In this document: positions 37,741 to 45,557 of the stretch, piece after piece
How positions within the stretch are numbered: position 1 is the stretch's first letter
Layout of the letters: each line of letters opens with the position of its first letter
Source of the DNA: Bacteroidales bacterium
GTDB lineage: Bacteria > Bacteroidota > Bacteroidia > Bacteroidales > FEN-979
DNA: 64,000 bases
Reading direction: 5' to 3'
NCBI GenBank assembly: GCA_023229525.1
Contig: JALNZC010000014.1
Location: 1-64,000 of the forward strand
Made by a program: the position numbers and the translations under genes
Notes under the pieces: model-generated
Seen by the model: only the letters and a program-made list of their open reading frames with translations
What the model was told of the DNA's origin: nothing
The model's database searches: none

Positions 37741-38529
37741 ATGAATTTCTCGTTGATGGTGCTGGGTAGCAGCGCAGCGATCCCAACCAGCAACCGAAAC
37801 CTAAGCGCTCATTTGCTCAACGCAAATGAGCGCTTTTTTTTGATCGATTGCGGAGAAGGAACACAATTTCAATTACGGAAATACCACATTTCGTGGCAGC
37901 GCATTAAATATATCTTTATCAGCCATTTGCATGGAGATCATTTTTTCGGCCTGGCAGGACTGCTCAATTCCATGCACCTCCTGGGAAGAAAAAACGAATT
38001 ACACCTTTTTGCACCACAGTTACTCCAGGAGATCCTGAATGTTCAACTCATGGCTTCCCAAACGACATTGCAATATCAGGTCAATTTTCATCCATTGAAT
38101 ATGGACCGTTTTGATTTACTTTTGGAAGAAGAACACATCCTTGTCCACAGTTTCCCGCTTAAGCATAGCATTCCTACCTGTGGCTTTGTATTCCGGGAGA
38201 AAAACCCGCCAAGGAAAATTACGACGCCACGGTCATACGCCTATTGCAGCGATACGGCGTTTTCAGAACAAATTATTCCCTGGATCCGTGCAATCGATTT
38301 GCTCTATCATGAAACCACTTTCATGCAGGATATGGCCACGGCCGCTATGGAAAAATTTCATTCCACCGCCATGGAAGCCGCGACCATAGCGCATAAAGCC
38401 GGTGTCTCAAAATTGCTGATCGGTCATTTTTCAGCACGTTATGAGGATCTGAATCCCTTGCTTGATGAAGCAAGATCACTATTTCCTGAAACTTATTTAG
38501 CCGAAGAAGGAATATTTGTAAATATCTGA
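37741..38529 (+). CDS. rnz: Ribonuclease Z, short form
   Basis: Metallo-beta-lactamase fold endonuclease that matures tRNA 3' ends. The metal motif HLHGDH starts at residue 62, and AYCSDT, LYHETTF and GHFSARY are present. The protein has 262 residues, against about 305 usually. The segment between the GFVF strand and PRSYAYCSDT, which normally holds about 40 residues with a P-x-P-containing linker, is reduced to a few residues. A perfect intrinsic terminator lies within codons 22-34. The start is 6 bp after rpsA. Confidence 0.88.
   Translation: MNFSLMVLGSSAAIPTSNRNLSAHLLNANERFFLIDCGEGTQFQLRKYHISWQRIKYIFISHLHGDHFFGLAGLLNSMHLLGRKNELHLFAPQLLQEILNVQLMASQTTLQYQVNFHPLNMDRFDLLLEEEHILVHSFPLKHSIPTCGFVFREKNPPRKITTPRSYAYCSDTAFSEQIIPWIRAIDLLYHETTFMQDMATAAMEKFHSTAMEAATIAHKAGVSKLLIGHFSARYEDLNPLLDEARSLFPETYLAEEGIFVNI
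37804..37841 (+). terminator. Perfect intrinsic terminator inside the rnz coding sequence
   Basis: Arms AGCGCTCATTTGC (37804-37816) and GCAAATGAGCGCT (37822-37834) pair perfectly over 13 bp with a 5-nt loop, followed by seven T (37835-37841). It lies 70 bp after the rpsA stop, in the plus direction only, within rnz codons 22-34. Confidence 0.8.
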
Positions 38530-38548
38530 CCGGTTTCCCGAATTTTTA

Positions 38549-38556
38549 TATTTTTG
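38549..38556 (+). promoter_or_regulatory. Bacteroidota -7 box for the riboswitch transcript
   Basis: TATTTTTG followed by CA fits TAnnTTTG and lies just ahead of the cobalamin aptamer. Confidence 0.5.
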
Positions 38557-38569
38557 CAACGAATTTGTC

Positions 38570-38745
38570 GCTGGTTCATGAAACCGAAAACCTTCGGTGA
38601 TTGTGAAAAGGGAATCCGGTGAAATTCCGGAGCTGTTCCCGCAGCTGTAAGCTCTTAAATCGTTTTCGACCTCTTTTGTCACTGTTCCATTCTTTGGACC
38701 GGGAAGACTTCAGAAAACGGAGCAAGCCAGAAGACCTGCCAATGA
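38570..38745 (+). ncRNA. Cobalamin (AdoCbl-type) riboswitch
   Basis: The conserved core is easily read: AAAAGGGAATCCGGTG, then the complementary arm of that stem, AGCTGTTCCCGCAGCTGTAA, and the 3' B12 box variant GCCAGAAGACCTGCC at about 38725-38740. It lies 54 bp upstream of the BtuG-like gene on the same strand and should repress it when cobalamin is plentiful. Confidence 0.93.
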
Positions 38746-38798
38746 CTTTTTCGTAGCTTTCGGGAGAAAAGTGAAGAACAATAATCCAAAAATAAATC

Positions 38799-39878
38799 AT
38801 GAAAAAAAAATTTGTCATTGTCGTTTGGGCGCTGCTCGTGCTCTGTTTCGTTAATTCATGCCGTAAAGATTCTGAACCCGTTTACCGGCCTGCAGGCCCT
38901 TATTCAAACGGAGCTTTCATTACCAACGAAGGAACCTTTGGGATGGATAATGCTTCTGTAAGTTTCCTTGACTTCGCGATTGATACCATCCAGGATTCGA
39001 TCTTTTCCACGGTTAACCATCATCTGTTGGGACAAGTGCTCCAATCCATGCATATAGCTTACGGTAAAGCCTATATGGTGTTGAACCTGTCGGATAAAGT
39101 TGAAATTGTCACCCTCAAGGATTTTAAGGAAACAGCGGTGATCACGGGGCTCAGTTCACCCAGGTATATGACGACTTTCAATAACAAAGGATATATTACA
39201 CAGTGGGGCGAAAATGGCGTTGTAAAAGTTGTTGATCTGAATTCGAATACGATAACGAAAACGATCAAAGTCGGTATGGGACCTGAACAGCCCCTGTATG
39301 TTAATGGTTCTATCCTGGTGTGCAACGGCGGGGCATACGATCTCGATTCCACCGTATCGGTCATCAACCCGGTTAAAGATGAGGTAGTTGGTACCATTGA
39401 GGTGGGACATAATCCTAAAGAGATGGTGATCGATAAGAATAATGATATCTGGATACTGTGCTACGGATACATAAAATACGATATTAATTTCAATATCATT
39501 CTCGAAACGCCTTCAAAACTGGTAAAGCTATCCGGACGGACCTTTCAAAAAACTGGAGAATTTATCATTTCTCCGACGCAACATCCCCAGAACTTAGATA
39601 TCAGCCGAGATAAAGCCACAGTTTATTATGGCGCCGCATTCGGATTTATTGGCATCTATGCCATGCCTATCGCTTCCTCATATCTTCCCACAGATCCATT
39701 GATCGATAGTGGAAAAATGTTTTATGGATTCAATGTCAATCCTGACAATGGAGATATCTATGCGCTCGAAGCTCCGACATTTACCGGTCCGGGATTATTG
39801 TACCGGTACAATCCCCAGGGAAAACTGCTGAAACAGTATACCGTTGGAATAGCGCCAAACGGAGCCTATTTCAAATAA
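38799..39878 (+). CDS. BtuG-like cobalamin-binding surface lipoprotein (beta-propeller)
   Basis: A 359-residue lipoprotein (lipobox VNSC near residue 24) with a seven-bladed YncE/DUF5074-like propeller, recognisable from repeats such as VSVINPVKDEVVGTI and the opening GAFITNEGTFG. Bacteroides BtuG proteins have this architecture, sit on the cell surface and pass vitamin B12 to BtuB. The B12 riboswitch directly upstream supports this role strongly. No BtuB or other B12 transport gene follows, and the gene stands alone before a MITE-like element. The name is inferred from riboswitch plus fold. Confidence 0.82.
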   Translation: MKKKFVIVVWALLVLCFVNSCRKDSEPVYRPAGPYSNGAFITNEGTFGMDNASVSFLDFAIDTIQDSIFSTVNHHLLGQVLQSMHIAYGKAYMVLNLSDKVEIVTLKDFKETAVITGLSSPRYMTTFNNKGYITQWGENGVVKVVDLNSNTITKTIKVGMGPEQPLYVNGSILVCNGGAYDLDSTVSVINPVKDEVVGTIEVGHNPKEMVIDKNNDIWILCYGYIKYDINFNIILETPSKLVKLSGRTFQKTGEFIISPTQHPQNLDISRDKATVYYGAAFGFIGIYAMPIASSYLPTDPLIDSGKMFYGFNVNPDNGDIYALEAPTFTGPGLLYRYNPQGKLLKQYTVGIAPNGAYFK

Positions 39879-39913
39879 TACCTTTGAGACGGAATTCAGG
39901 TTCATTGATTGCA

Positions 39914-40066
39914 GCTTATCTACCCACCCCCAACCCCTCCCTTTTTAAGGGAGGGGTAAAGCGTCACCATACCCAATAACAAGATATACAGTATTTTGCC
40001 GGAGCAGAGCGTCTCCCCTCCCTGTGGGCAGGGAGGGGTTAGGGGTTGGTAGATTTACCATAAGCT
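39914..40066. mobile_element. MITE-like inverted-repeat element
   Basis: Imperfect terminal inverted repeats pair GCTTAT-CTACC-CACCCCCAACCCC (from 39914) with its complement ending GGGGTTGGTAG and ATAAGC (to about 40066). Each end also forms a local hairpin (cccctccc / gggagggg). The 60-bp centre has no coding capacity. It lies between convergent genes. Confidence 0.6.
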
Positions 40067-40091
40067 ACTTTTCGGTGTGGCCTCAATATTA

Positions 40092-43000
40092 TCATTCCTT
40101 ATCAATTAACGCATCATATAAAATTTCAACCGGATGAAAGGCCCGTCGGCCTGTACCATCTTCGATCTGACGCCGGCACGAAGTACCCGGAGCAGCAATA
40201 ATCACCTCCGGCGCGGATTTTCGAACTTCCGGAAAAAGCACAAGTTCGCCAACCTTCATCGATACCTCGTAATGCTCTTTTTCATAACCAAAAGCGCCTG
40301 CCATTCCACAGCATCCCGATTTGATTTCCTCAACCGTGTAATTGATTGGGATCGACAACATCTTCCTTGTGGTTTCAACCGATCCTAAGGCTTTTTGATG
40401 ACAGTGGCCATGCAGCTTAATGTATTTCTGTTCTGTTGTGAACAGGGAGGCAGGATGTTGGATGTTGGATGCTGGATGCTGAACACTGGATGCTGGATAA
40501 TGGTCGTTTGAAGATGGTTGGAGCCTTTCTTCCGGTTTCTTAGTGTTAACAGATGCAAAATGATCCACAATGAATTCGTCAAACAATAACGCATTTTTTG
40601 CCAATTTAATAGCGGAATCCTTTAACGAGGGATCAACCAGATCGGGGTATTCATCGCGGAATGTCAGAATGGCTGAAGGTTCTATTCCGATCAGCGGTGT
40701 CTCTTTTGTGATAAGATCTTTTAAATTTCTGACATTTTTATTGGCCAGTTTTTTGGCTTTCCGGATCAATCCTTTGGAGAGAAAAGTACGCCCGCTTTCT
40801 TCATGATCGGGTAGAATAACACGAAACCCCAGAGTATTCAACAGTTTGATGGCTTTTATACCAATAACCACATCATTGAAATTGGTGAATTCATCAGCAA
40901 ACAGGTAGACAACCGGGAAATTTGTTATTGTCCTGTTCGCAGATCCTTCATGCCCGGGAGTGTTCTTTTCTGCCCATTTGCGAAGTGTTGAGCGGTAAAG
41001 CAAAGGAATGTTACGTTCAGCGCTAAAACCGATTGTACTTTTCACAATTCCCGATAGAAACCGGTTATCCATGAAAAAGTTGAATAACGCAGGTGCCATG
41101 GAACCCAATTTATTGAAAGCAGTGATATAGGCAATGAGTCGCGACCGCAATGGAACTCCGTGTGCATCATAATAATGTTGAAGAAACTCTGCCTTCAATT
41201 TTGTGATATCGACATTTGACGGACATTCAGACTTACAAGCTTTACAGGAAAGACAAAGGTCCATCACCGCATAAATCTCGGGATGGTCGAATGGATTTTT
41301 CTTTATTGAATTGGTCAGAAATTCGCGGAGTATATTCGCTCTGGCACGGGTAGTGGTATTCTCATCTTTCAATGCCATGTATGACGGACACATCCAATGG
41401 CCGGTGAGCACTGTATTCCGGCAATCACCCGATCCGTTGCATTGTTCGGTGGCCCGGAGTATCCCATGACTGTTTGAAAAATCAAAGAGAGTGAAGATCT
41501 CCCGTGCAGGTTTTCCAGGATCAAACCGTAAATGGGTATTCATCCTGGGTGTGTCTGTGATTTTATTCGGATTGAAGATCCGTTCAGGATCCCAAAGAGA
41601 CTTAATCTCTTTGAAAAGCTGGTAATTTCTCTCACCCAGCATCAAAGGGATAAACTCACCGCGTAAACGGCCGTCCCCGTGTTCACCGGAGAGGGAACCT
41701 TTATATTTCTTTACCAACCGGGCAGTTTCCAAAGCAACGGTATGAAACAATTCAACATCTGCCGGATCTTTCAGGTTGAGAATCGGACGGAGATGGAGCT
41801 CTCCTGAACCTGCATGGGCATAATAAACACAGGCAAGTCCAAACCGGCTAAGCATTTTACGGAAATCATCAATATATTCAGGAAGTACTTTCGGATTCAC
41901 TGCAGTATCTTCCGTAACAGGAACCGGTTTCCGGTCACCGGGATAGTTGGACAGTACACCAAGCCCGGCTTTCCTAAGTTCCCATACTTTTTTTACATCG
42001 GGTGGAAAAACGAGTGGAAAATAGTATCCCAAGCCACGAACCCGCATTTCTGATTCAAGTTTTTCATGAATTTCAAGTATTTCTTCACGGGTTTCCCGTG
42101 CAAATTCAATGATCAGTATGGCGCCCGGATCCCCTTCAATGAAAAACCGGTTTTGCCGTTGGGTGATGTTATCCAAGGTACAATCCATAATGGCTTTGTC
42201 CATCAACTCCACCGATCCGGGGCTGTAGCTCAACGCCACAAGATTGGCTTTTAGAGCGTCACTAACGGTATGGCAATGAACACAGATCAACGCCTTTTCC
42301 TTGGGAGGTAAGGGAACCAGGTTCAACCTGATCTCCGTGATGAACATCAATGTCCCTTCCGAACCCGCAATAAGCTTTGAAAAATTAAAGTTTTGAGTTT
42401 TGAGCTTTGAGTTTTGAGTTTGATCATCAGACACAAGAACCTCCTGAAACGGTTCAGAGTCGAGCAGCAAATCCAGCGCATATCCTGTATTTCTCCGGGG
42501 TATCGAAGGATCGGGATATGTTTCACAGATATTTTTCCTGTTATCGGGATCCGATAAAATTTTTCGTATCTGACGATAGATTTTATTCTCAAGGGTTTCT
42601 CCGTTACATTTTTGATGAAACTCCGCTACCGAAAGGTCACGGAATTCAACTTCAGACCCATCGCTTAGGAACCCTTTCACTGAAATCACATGATCACGCG
42701 TACTTCCATAAAGGATGGAGTGGGCGCCGCAGGAATTATTTCCAACCATCCCGCCCATCATACAACGACTCGAAGTACTGGTTTCCGGTCCAAAAAAAAG
42801 ACCGTGTTTTTCAACAACTTTGTTTAATTCATCCAGGATGACCCCGGGTTGAACACTCACCCATTTCTCCTTCGGATTGATTTCCAGGATGGATGTCATA
42901 TGGCGTGATACATCAACAACCAGGCCGCTACCCACAACCTGACCTGCCAGGGATGTTCCGGCAGTTCTGGGTATAAGTGAAAACTTTTCCGCTTTAGCCC

Positions 43001-43181
43001 ATTGGATCAGTTTCCGGATATCGTTGGCATTTTTAGGTCGGGCCACACCCAAAGGTATTTCGCGGTAAGCCGAAGCATCTGTGGCATAGAGATAACGGGA
43101 AGTGTCATCAACCAGGATCTCCCCCTCGAATTGTTGCTGTAAAGCAATTAATTTCCGGTGTAGCGGTTGCTGCTCTTTCAT
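40092..43181 (-). CDS. FAD- and Fe-S-containing D-2-hydroxyacid dehydrogenase (YdiJ/GlcDF fusion type)
   Basis: Fusion protein of 1029 residues. The N-terminal half is a GlcD-like FAD domain (RTAGTSLAGQVVGSG; GEHGDGRLRGEF). A ferredoxin-like stretch CLSCKACKSECPSN near residue 650 and a C-terminal CCG domain (SGCCGMAGAFGYE) carry Fe-S clusters. The E. coli relative YdiJ oxidises D-2-hydroxyglutarate, while D-lactate is another known substrate of the family. Two heptamer arrays are inserted in frame, giving PASSVQHPASNIQHPAS and NSKLKTQNFNF. Overlaps the upstream hydrolase gene by 4 bp, so it belongs to the operon starting with the DUF1338 gene. Confidence 0.87.
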   Translation of the reverse strand: MKEQQPLHRKLIALQQQFEGEILVDDTSRYLYATDASAYREIPLGVARPKNANDIRKLIQWAKAEKFSLIPRTAGTSLAGQVVGSGLVVDVSRHMTSILEINPKEKWVSVQPGVILDELNKVVEKHGLFFGPETSTSSRCMMGGMVGNNSCGAHSILYGSTRDHVISVKGFLSDGSEVEFRDLSVAEFHQKCNGETLENKIYRQIRKILSDPDNRKNICETYPDPSIPRRNTGYALDLLLDSEPFQEVLVSDDQTQNSKLKTQNFNFSKLIAGSEGTLMFITEIRLNLVPLPPKEKALICVHCHTVSDALKANLVALSYSPGSVELMDKAIMDCTLDNITQRQNRFFIEGDPGAILIIEFARETREEILEIHEKLESEMRVRGLGYYFPLVFPPDVKKVWELRKAGLGVLSNYPGDRKPVPVTEDTAVNPKVLPEYIDDFRKMLSRFGLACVYYAHAGSGELHLRPILNLKDPADVELFHTVALETARLVKKYKGSLSGEHGDGRLRGEFIPLMLGERNYQLFKEIKSLWDPERIFNPNKITDTPRMNTHLRFDPGKPAREIFTLFDFSNSHGILRATEQCNGSGDCRNTVLTGHWMCPSYMALKDENTTTRARANILREFLTNSIKKNPFDHPEIYAVMDLCLSCKACKSECPSNVDITKLKAEFLQHYYDAHGVPLRSRLIAYITAFNKLGSMAPALFNFFMDNRFLSGIVKSTIGFSAERNIPLLYRSTLRKWAEKNTPGHEGSANRTITNFPVVYLFADEFTNFNDVVIGIKAIKLLNTLGFRVILPDHEESGRTFLSKGLIRKAKKLANKNVRNLKDLITKETPLIGIEPSAILTFRDEYPDLVDPSLKDSAIKLAKNALLFDEFIVDHFASVNTKKPEERLQPSSNDHYPASSVQHPASNIQHPASLFTTEQKYIKLHGHCHQKALGSVETTRKMLSIPINYTVEEIKSGCCGMAGAFGYEKEHYEVSMKVGELVLFPEVRKSAPEVIIAAPGTSCRRQIEDGTGRRAFHPVEILYDALIDKE
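40451..40499. repeat. In-frame heptamer array (CTGGATG family) inside a CDS
   Basis: Seven 7-bp units lie within the C-terminal part of the FAD/Fe-S dehydrogenase gene. The 49-bp stretch is absent from what one expects of the family at this place and encodes a Pro/Ala/Ser/Gln/His-rich linker. Confidence 0.8.
42389..42422. repeat. In-frame heptamer array (AGTTTTG family) inside a CDS
   Basis: Nearly five 7-bp units within the FAD domain of the same gene, encoding a Gln/Asn/Lys/Thr-rich insert. Confidence 0.75.
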
Positions 43182-44650
43182 TTCATTTTTTGCACCAGGT
43201 CGAAAAAAGAAGGTACGTTTTTCAATCCTTCAAATTCAGGTTGGGCGAGAAGGCGGTTTTTATCGGAAAATCCCTTGGATACTGACGTTTGAAGTTGCCT
43301 CATCGCCTGGATGGTGTCGTCGCGTTGCATGAGTAATACGGCATGAGTATAATTGGGTTCAGGATTCATGGGGTCTGCCAATTGATAAACCCCGATTAGT
43401 TTTTCAGCCATATCGCTGTTCCGCTGTTTCATCGCAGCATTAACATTGGAATAGCAGATAAGGCTAAGAAAGGCTTTCAGTCTGACATTCATCAGGGTAT
43501 CTTCAGGATTCGTTTTAGCACCCGATGCCGTTAACTTTTTAATTCTGTCATTCCACCAGTGTAAGTCTTTTGTGAACAGTGCGTCCATTAGATATTGTTG
43601 CTCCTTTGACTCTTTTTTCAGGATGTTTTGGTGGTAGTCGGTCTGTTTCTTGTATTCCGGAAGTAGCTCAATAGATCTAAGTTCGTTACAAAAAGTTTCT
43701 GTGGAAGTAAGTCCGGTGGCAAATTGAATGGCTTCATTACAATAACTGGAAGCTTCAATAAGTCGGTTTGCTTTTTTTGCAGTGTCGATCCTCTCTTTAA
43801 ATGTACTGATGATCTGATTGATCTGTCGTTCATCTTTTTTTATCCGGTTGTCTTTCATGGCATTCAGGATCATCCATTGAAAAGCATCTTCCATCCTGTT
43901 GGAAGGTGGCCATGCATGGGGGCCATTAAAGGTGGCTATAAAATGACGCAATCCGGTGATATTCAGCATGCCTTCGAGTTCCATCATTTCATTCAGGTTG
44001 AAATCGGCTGTTCCAACCATGCCGAAATAGTCGAACCTGTAAAGTGGTGATGGCTCGCTCTGAGGGAAACCGGCTCCGCATCCGATCACCGATTTAACAA
44101 TGGGAAAATTCATGGCGGCAAGACATGCCACGCGGGCGCCACCGGAAAAACCCATCGTGTAAAATTGCCCGCTGTCAACCGGATATCGGCCATCAATTTC
44201 TTCCAACATTGCAGAAAGAATATTCGAAATTTTATCATTCGGTAAACCATTGCGCGAATCATTTGACCCGATGAGGATAAAACCATACTTTTCGGCCAAA
44301 TCACGGTACATCTTTACTGGTAGTCCCCCCATACCCTGAGGATCAAAGGCCAGGATAACCGGATACCTTATGATCGATGACGGTTGATTAATCCCTGATT
44401 TTTGTCGTTGTATCCTGTATCCTGTATCCTGCATCCTGTATGAAAGGGTACTTGGTAAATAAAGTGCATAAGATAACTCGGGATTCTTACTGCACTGGAT
44501 TTTTTCATGGATCACACCGGCTTTAGGGAGTTGAGGCAAGTCGCCCTGACTGGGAGAATTTCCACCTGCATTCCTTGATACACAGGAGAAACCGGAAAGA
44601 ACAAATACAGGTAAAATAAATAACAAAAAAAACTTTGTAACAGGTTTCAC
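43178..44650 (-). CDS. Alpha/beta-hydrolase lipoprotein with C-terminal helical domain
   Basis: The protein has a lipoprotein-type signal (FVLSGFSC, residues 16-23) and an esterase-like domain with nucleophile Ser169 in GFSGGAR and a probable catalytic His245 in NGPHAWPP. The region after residue 260 is helical and TPR-like. A short heptamer array adds the residues SYRMQDTGYRIQ near residue 75. It overlaps the genes on both sides by 4 bp (ATGA), so all three are co-translated. The substrate is unknown, and its meaning for the neighbouring dehydrogenase is unclear. Confidence 0.68.
   Translation of the reverse strand: MKPVTKFFLLFILPVFVLSGFSCVSRNAGGNSPSQGDLPQLPKAGVIHEKIQCSKNPELSYALYLPSTLSYRMQDTGYRIQRQKSGINQPSSIIRYPVILAFDPQGMGGLPVKMYRDLAEKYGFILIGSNDSRNGLPNDKISNILSAMLEEIDGRYPVDSGQFYTMGFSGGARVACLAAMNFPIVKSVIGCGAGFPQSEPSPLYRFDYFGMVGTADFNLNEMMELEGMLNITGLRHFIATFNGPHAWPPSNRMEDAFQWMILNAMKDNRIKKDERQINQIISTFKERIDTAKKANRLIEASSYCNEAIQFATGLTSTETFCNELRSIELLPEYKKQTDYHQNILKKESKEQQYLMDALFTKDLHWWNDRIKKLTASGAKTNPEDTLMNVRLKAFLSLICYSNVNAAMKQRNSDMAEKLIGVYQLADPMNPEPNYTHAVLLMQRDDTIQAMRQLQTSVSKGFSDKNRLLAQPEFEGLKNVPSFFDLVQKMK
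44411..44438. repeat. In-frame heptamer array (TATCCTG family) inside a CDS
   Basis: Four perfect in-phase units (tatcctg three times, catcctg once) within the hydrolase gene. The same unit forms the large intergenic array at 55324-55456. Confidence 0.85.
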
Positions 44651-45453
44651 TTTTTATAAAAATTGGTCGCATCAAAAATATTATCGGCTGATTTGGTGAT
44701 GAACCCATTGTAAAGCTTTCCGTCATTATCCGGATAACGTCGGGCAAATTCATAGAAGCAACCCGGTACTTCAAATTTCCCTTCGGTAAATTTAACTTTG
44801 ATCATACCTGCTTTGATACTCGATTGTTCAAGCAGGTCAACCGGACTTCCCTGAATCTCACCACCGGTATCATTCAGTAAAAATCCATTGGATTTCACGA
44901 AATCATTCACTTTTTGAATGGAATTGAATTTTTTAAGATGATTAACGCTAACGGTATAATGGTTTGCGCAAAAACCATGCACATAGAGCCATGCGGCATA
45001 TTCCGATTCATGCCGCAGTTTTTCATAAACGGTATATGAAGGCGCTCCTGATAAATTACCGGAATAGATAATGTCATCAGAATAAACTCGTTTTTCCGGA
45101 AATGAATTGATCCATCCCCGGATGACCTGTTGCAAATAAAAACTGAAGGAATCGAGGATTAACTCGCTGATAAAAATCCGGGGTGCATTTTTGTCGGTTT
45201 TGTGTTCGTAATGTTTGGCAAACAATTTTTTTTTCTCGAACCGGTATTCACCCATGAGGACGTAATTGTTCCGGAGAAAAACCATGGCAATCTGATCGAT
45301 ACCGATTGAGGGGTGATTGAATGTACGGAATGCAATATGGTCATTCACCACTGTTTCGCCTTCCAAACGGAAAAGGTCATACACTTTTTTAGTAGAAGGA
45401 TTTCGGGTGATAAAATCATTCCAGAGTCTGTCGGATAATACCTGAAGTTTCAT
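44647..45453 (-). CDS. DUF1338 protein (2-oxoadipate dioxygenase/decarboxylase, HglS-like)
   Basis: Non-heme iron protein family. Pseudomonas HglS of this family converts 2-oxoadipate to D-2-hydroxyglutarate with O2. Seen here: VNDHIAFRTFNH with a probable metal ligand His39, CANHYTVSVNH, and a conserved Glu in CFYEFARRYPD near the C-terminus. The ATG at 45453 begins the family-like sequence KLQVLSDRLW, so the upstream ATG at 45474 was not used. It is the first gene of an operon with the hydrolase and the FAD dehydrogenase. The reaction is inferred from family members and context. Confidence 0.78.
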   Translation of the reverse strand: MKLQVLSDRLWNDFITRNPSTKKVYDLFRLEGETVVNDHIAFRTFNHPSIGIDQIAMVFLRNNYVLMGEYRFEKKKLFAKHYEHKTDKNAPRIFISELILDSFSFYLQQVIRGWINSFPEKRVYSDDIIYSGNLSGAPSYTVYEKLRHESEYAAWLYVHGFCANHYTVSVNHLKKFNSIQKVNDFVKSNGFLLNDTGGEIQGSPVDLLEQSSIKAGMIKVKFTEGKFEVPGCFYEFARRYPDNDGKLYNGFITKSADNIFDATNFYKK

Positions 45454-45557
45454 GAAGCTGGGTTTAGCCTTCAAAAATAAGGAAAAGATTGTTGAAGGGC
45501 ATCAAACCCGAGAAATATACCTCGAACCGGCCAATTTCGGCATAAGGCGCAAGAATA

